20,748 nt of DNA from Anaerolinea thermophila. Its GTDB lineage: Bacteria; Chloroflexota; Anaerolineae; Anaerolineales; Villigracilaceae. The position numbers were made by a program, and so were the translations under genes. The stretch lies in NCBI GenBank assembly GCA_020722305.1, contig DYLB01000015.1, positions 1 through 20,748 on the forward strand, read 5' to 3'. Positions 20,712 to 20,748 of this stretch are shown piece after piece. The stretch's first letter is position 1, and each line of letters begins with the position of its first letter. Under the pieces are notes generated by a model. It searched no databases. It had not been told where the DNA came from and saw nothing but the letters and a program-made list of their open reading frames with translations.

Positions 20712-20748
20712 GGTTTTTCTCTTCCGGCTTGTCCGGGTTAGGGTCTTA

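Noticed and set aside
1..20748. CRISPR array, tRNA, rRNA, transposase or defence genes
   Set aside because: Nothing in the sequence supports any of these; the repeats present are single palindromic elements without regular spacers.

Overview
The window is a near-complete division and cell wall (dcw) cluster. It runs mraZ-rsmH-ftsL-ftsI-murF-mraY-murD-ftsW-murG-[CvpA-like]-murC-[63-aa ORF]-murB-ddl-ftsQ-ftsA-ftsZ, all on the + strand over about 17.6 kb. It is followed by two small membrane-protein genes, a minus-strand RlmI-type rRNA methyltransferase, and a single-domain cyclic-nucleotide-binding-fold protein. The DNA is GC-rich and densely coding. Gene order, the style of the division proteins and the many dispersed palindromes make a Chloroflexota (Anaerolineae-like) bacterium or metagenomic bin my best guess. 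That assignment is inference; no rRNA gene is present to test it.

Layout: 1-192 holds a near-consensus promoter and a three-copy TGGGN-type MraZ operator in front of mraZ. From 193 to 16441 the genes form one tightly packed transcription unit, with ATGA stop/start overlaps at ftsL/ftsI, murF/mraY and ddl/ftsQ and long overlaps at murD/ftsW and ftsW/murG. The encoded proteins make the lipid-linked peptidoglycan precursor (MurB, C, D, F, Ddl, MraY, MurG), polymerise and cross-link it at the septum (FtsW, FtsI), and build the divisome (FtsL, FtsQ, FtsA, FtsZ). No murE lies between ftsI and murF. A dispersed hairpin repeat separates ftsA from ftsZ, and ftsZ has its own strong ribosome binding site. 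After ftsZ come a 2-nt-loop palindrome, a predicted leaderless membrane-protein gene, a second small membrane-protein gene and a clear intrinsic terminator.

The tail (18553-20748) is accessory in character. It has four consecutive perfect palindromes, one covering the stop codon of the methyltransferase gene. It ends with a nested repeat element after the last gene.

The genes themselves are mostly well-known families. The unusual content is the repeat biology and small coding features: palindromic segments apparently domesticated in frame inside murG and the rlmI-like gene, a run of four perfect palindromes, an internal ribosome binding site inside ftsA that would give a stand-alone membrane-targeting peptide, and uncharacterised small genes embedded in the cluster. 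I found no tRNA, rRNA, CRISPR array or transposase gene. No gene-free stretch exceeds 200 bases.
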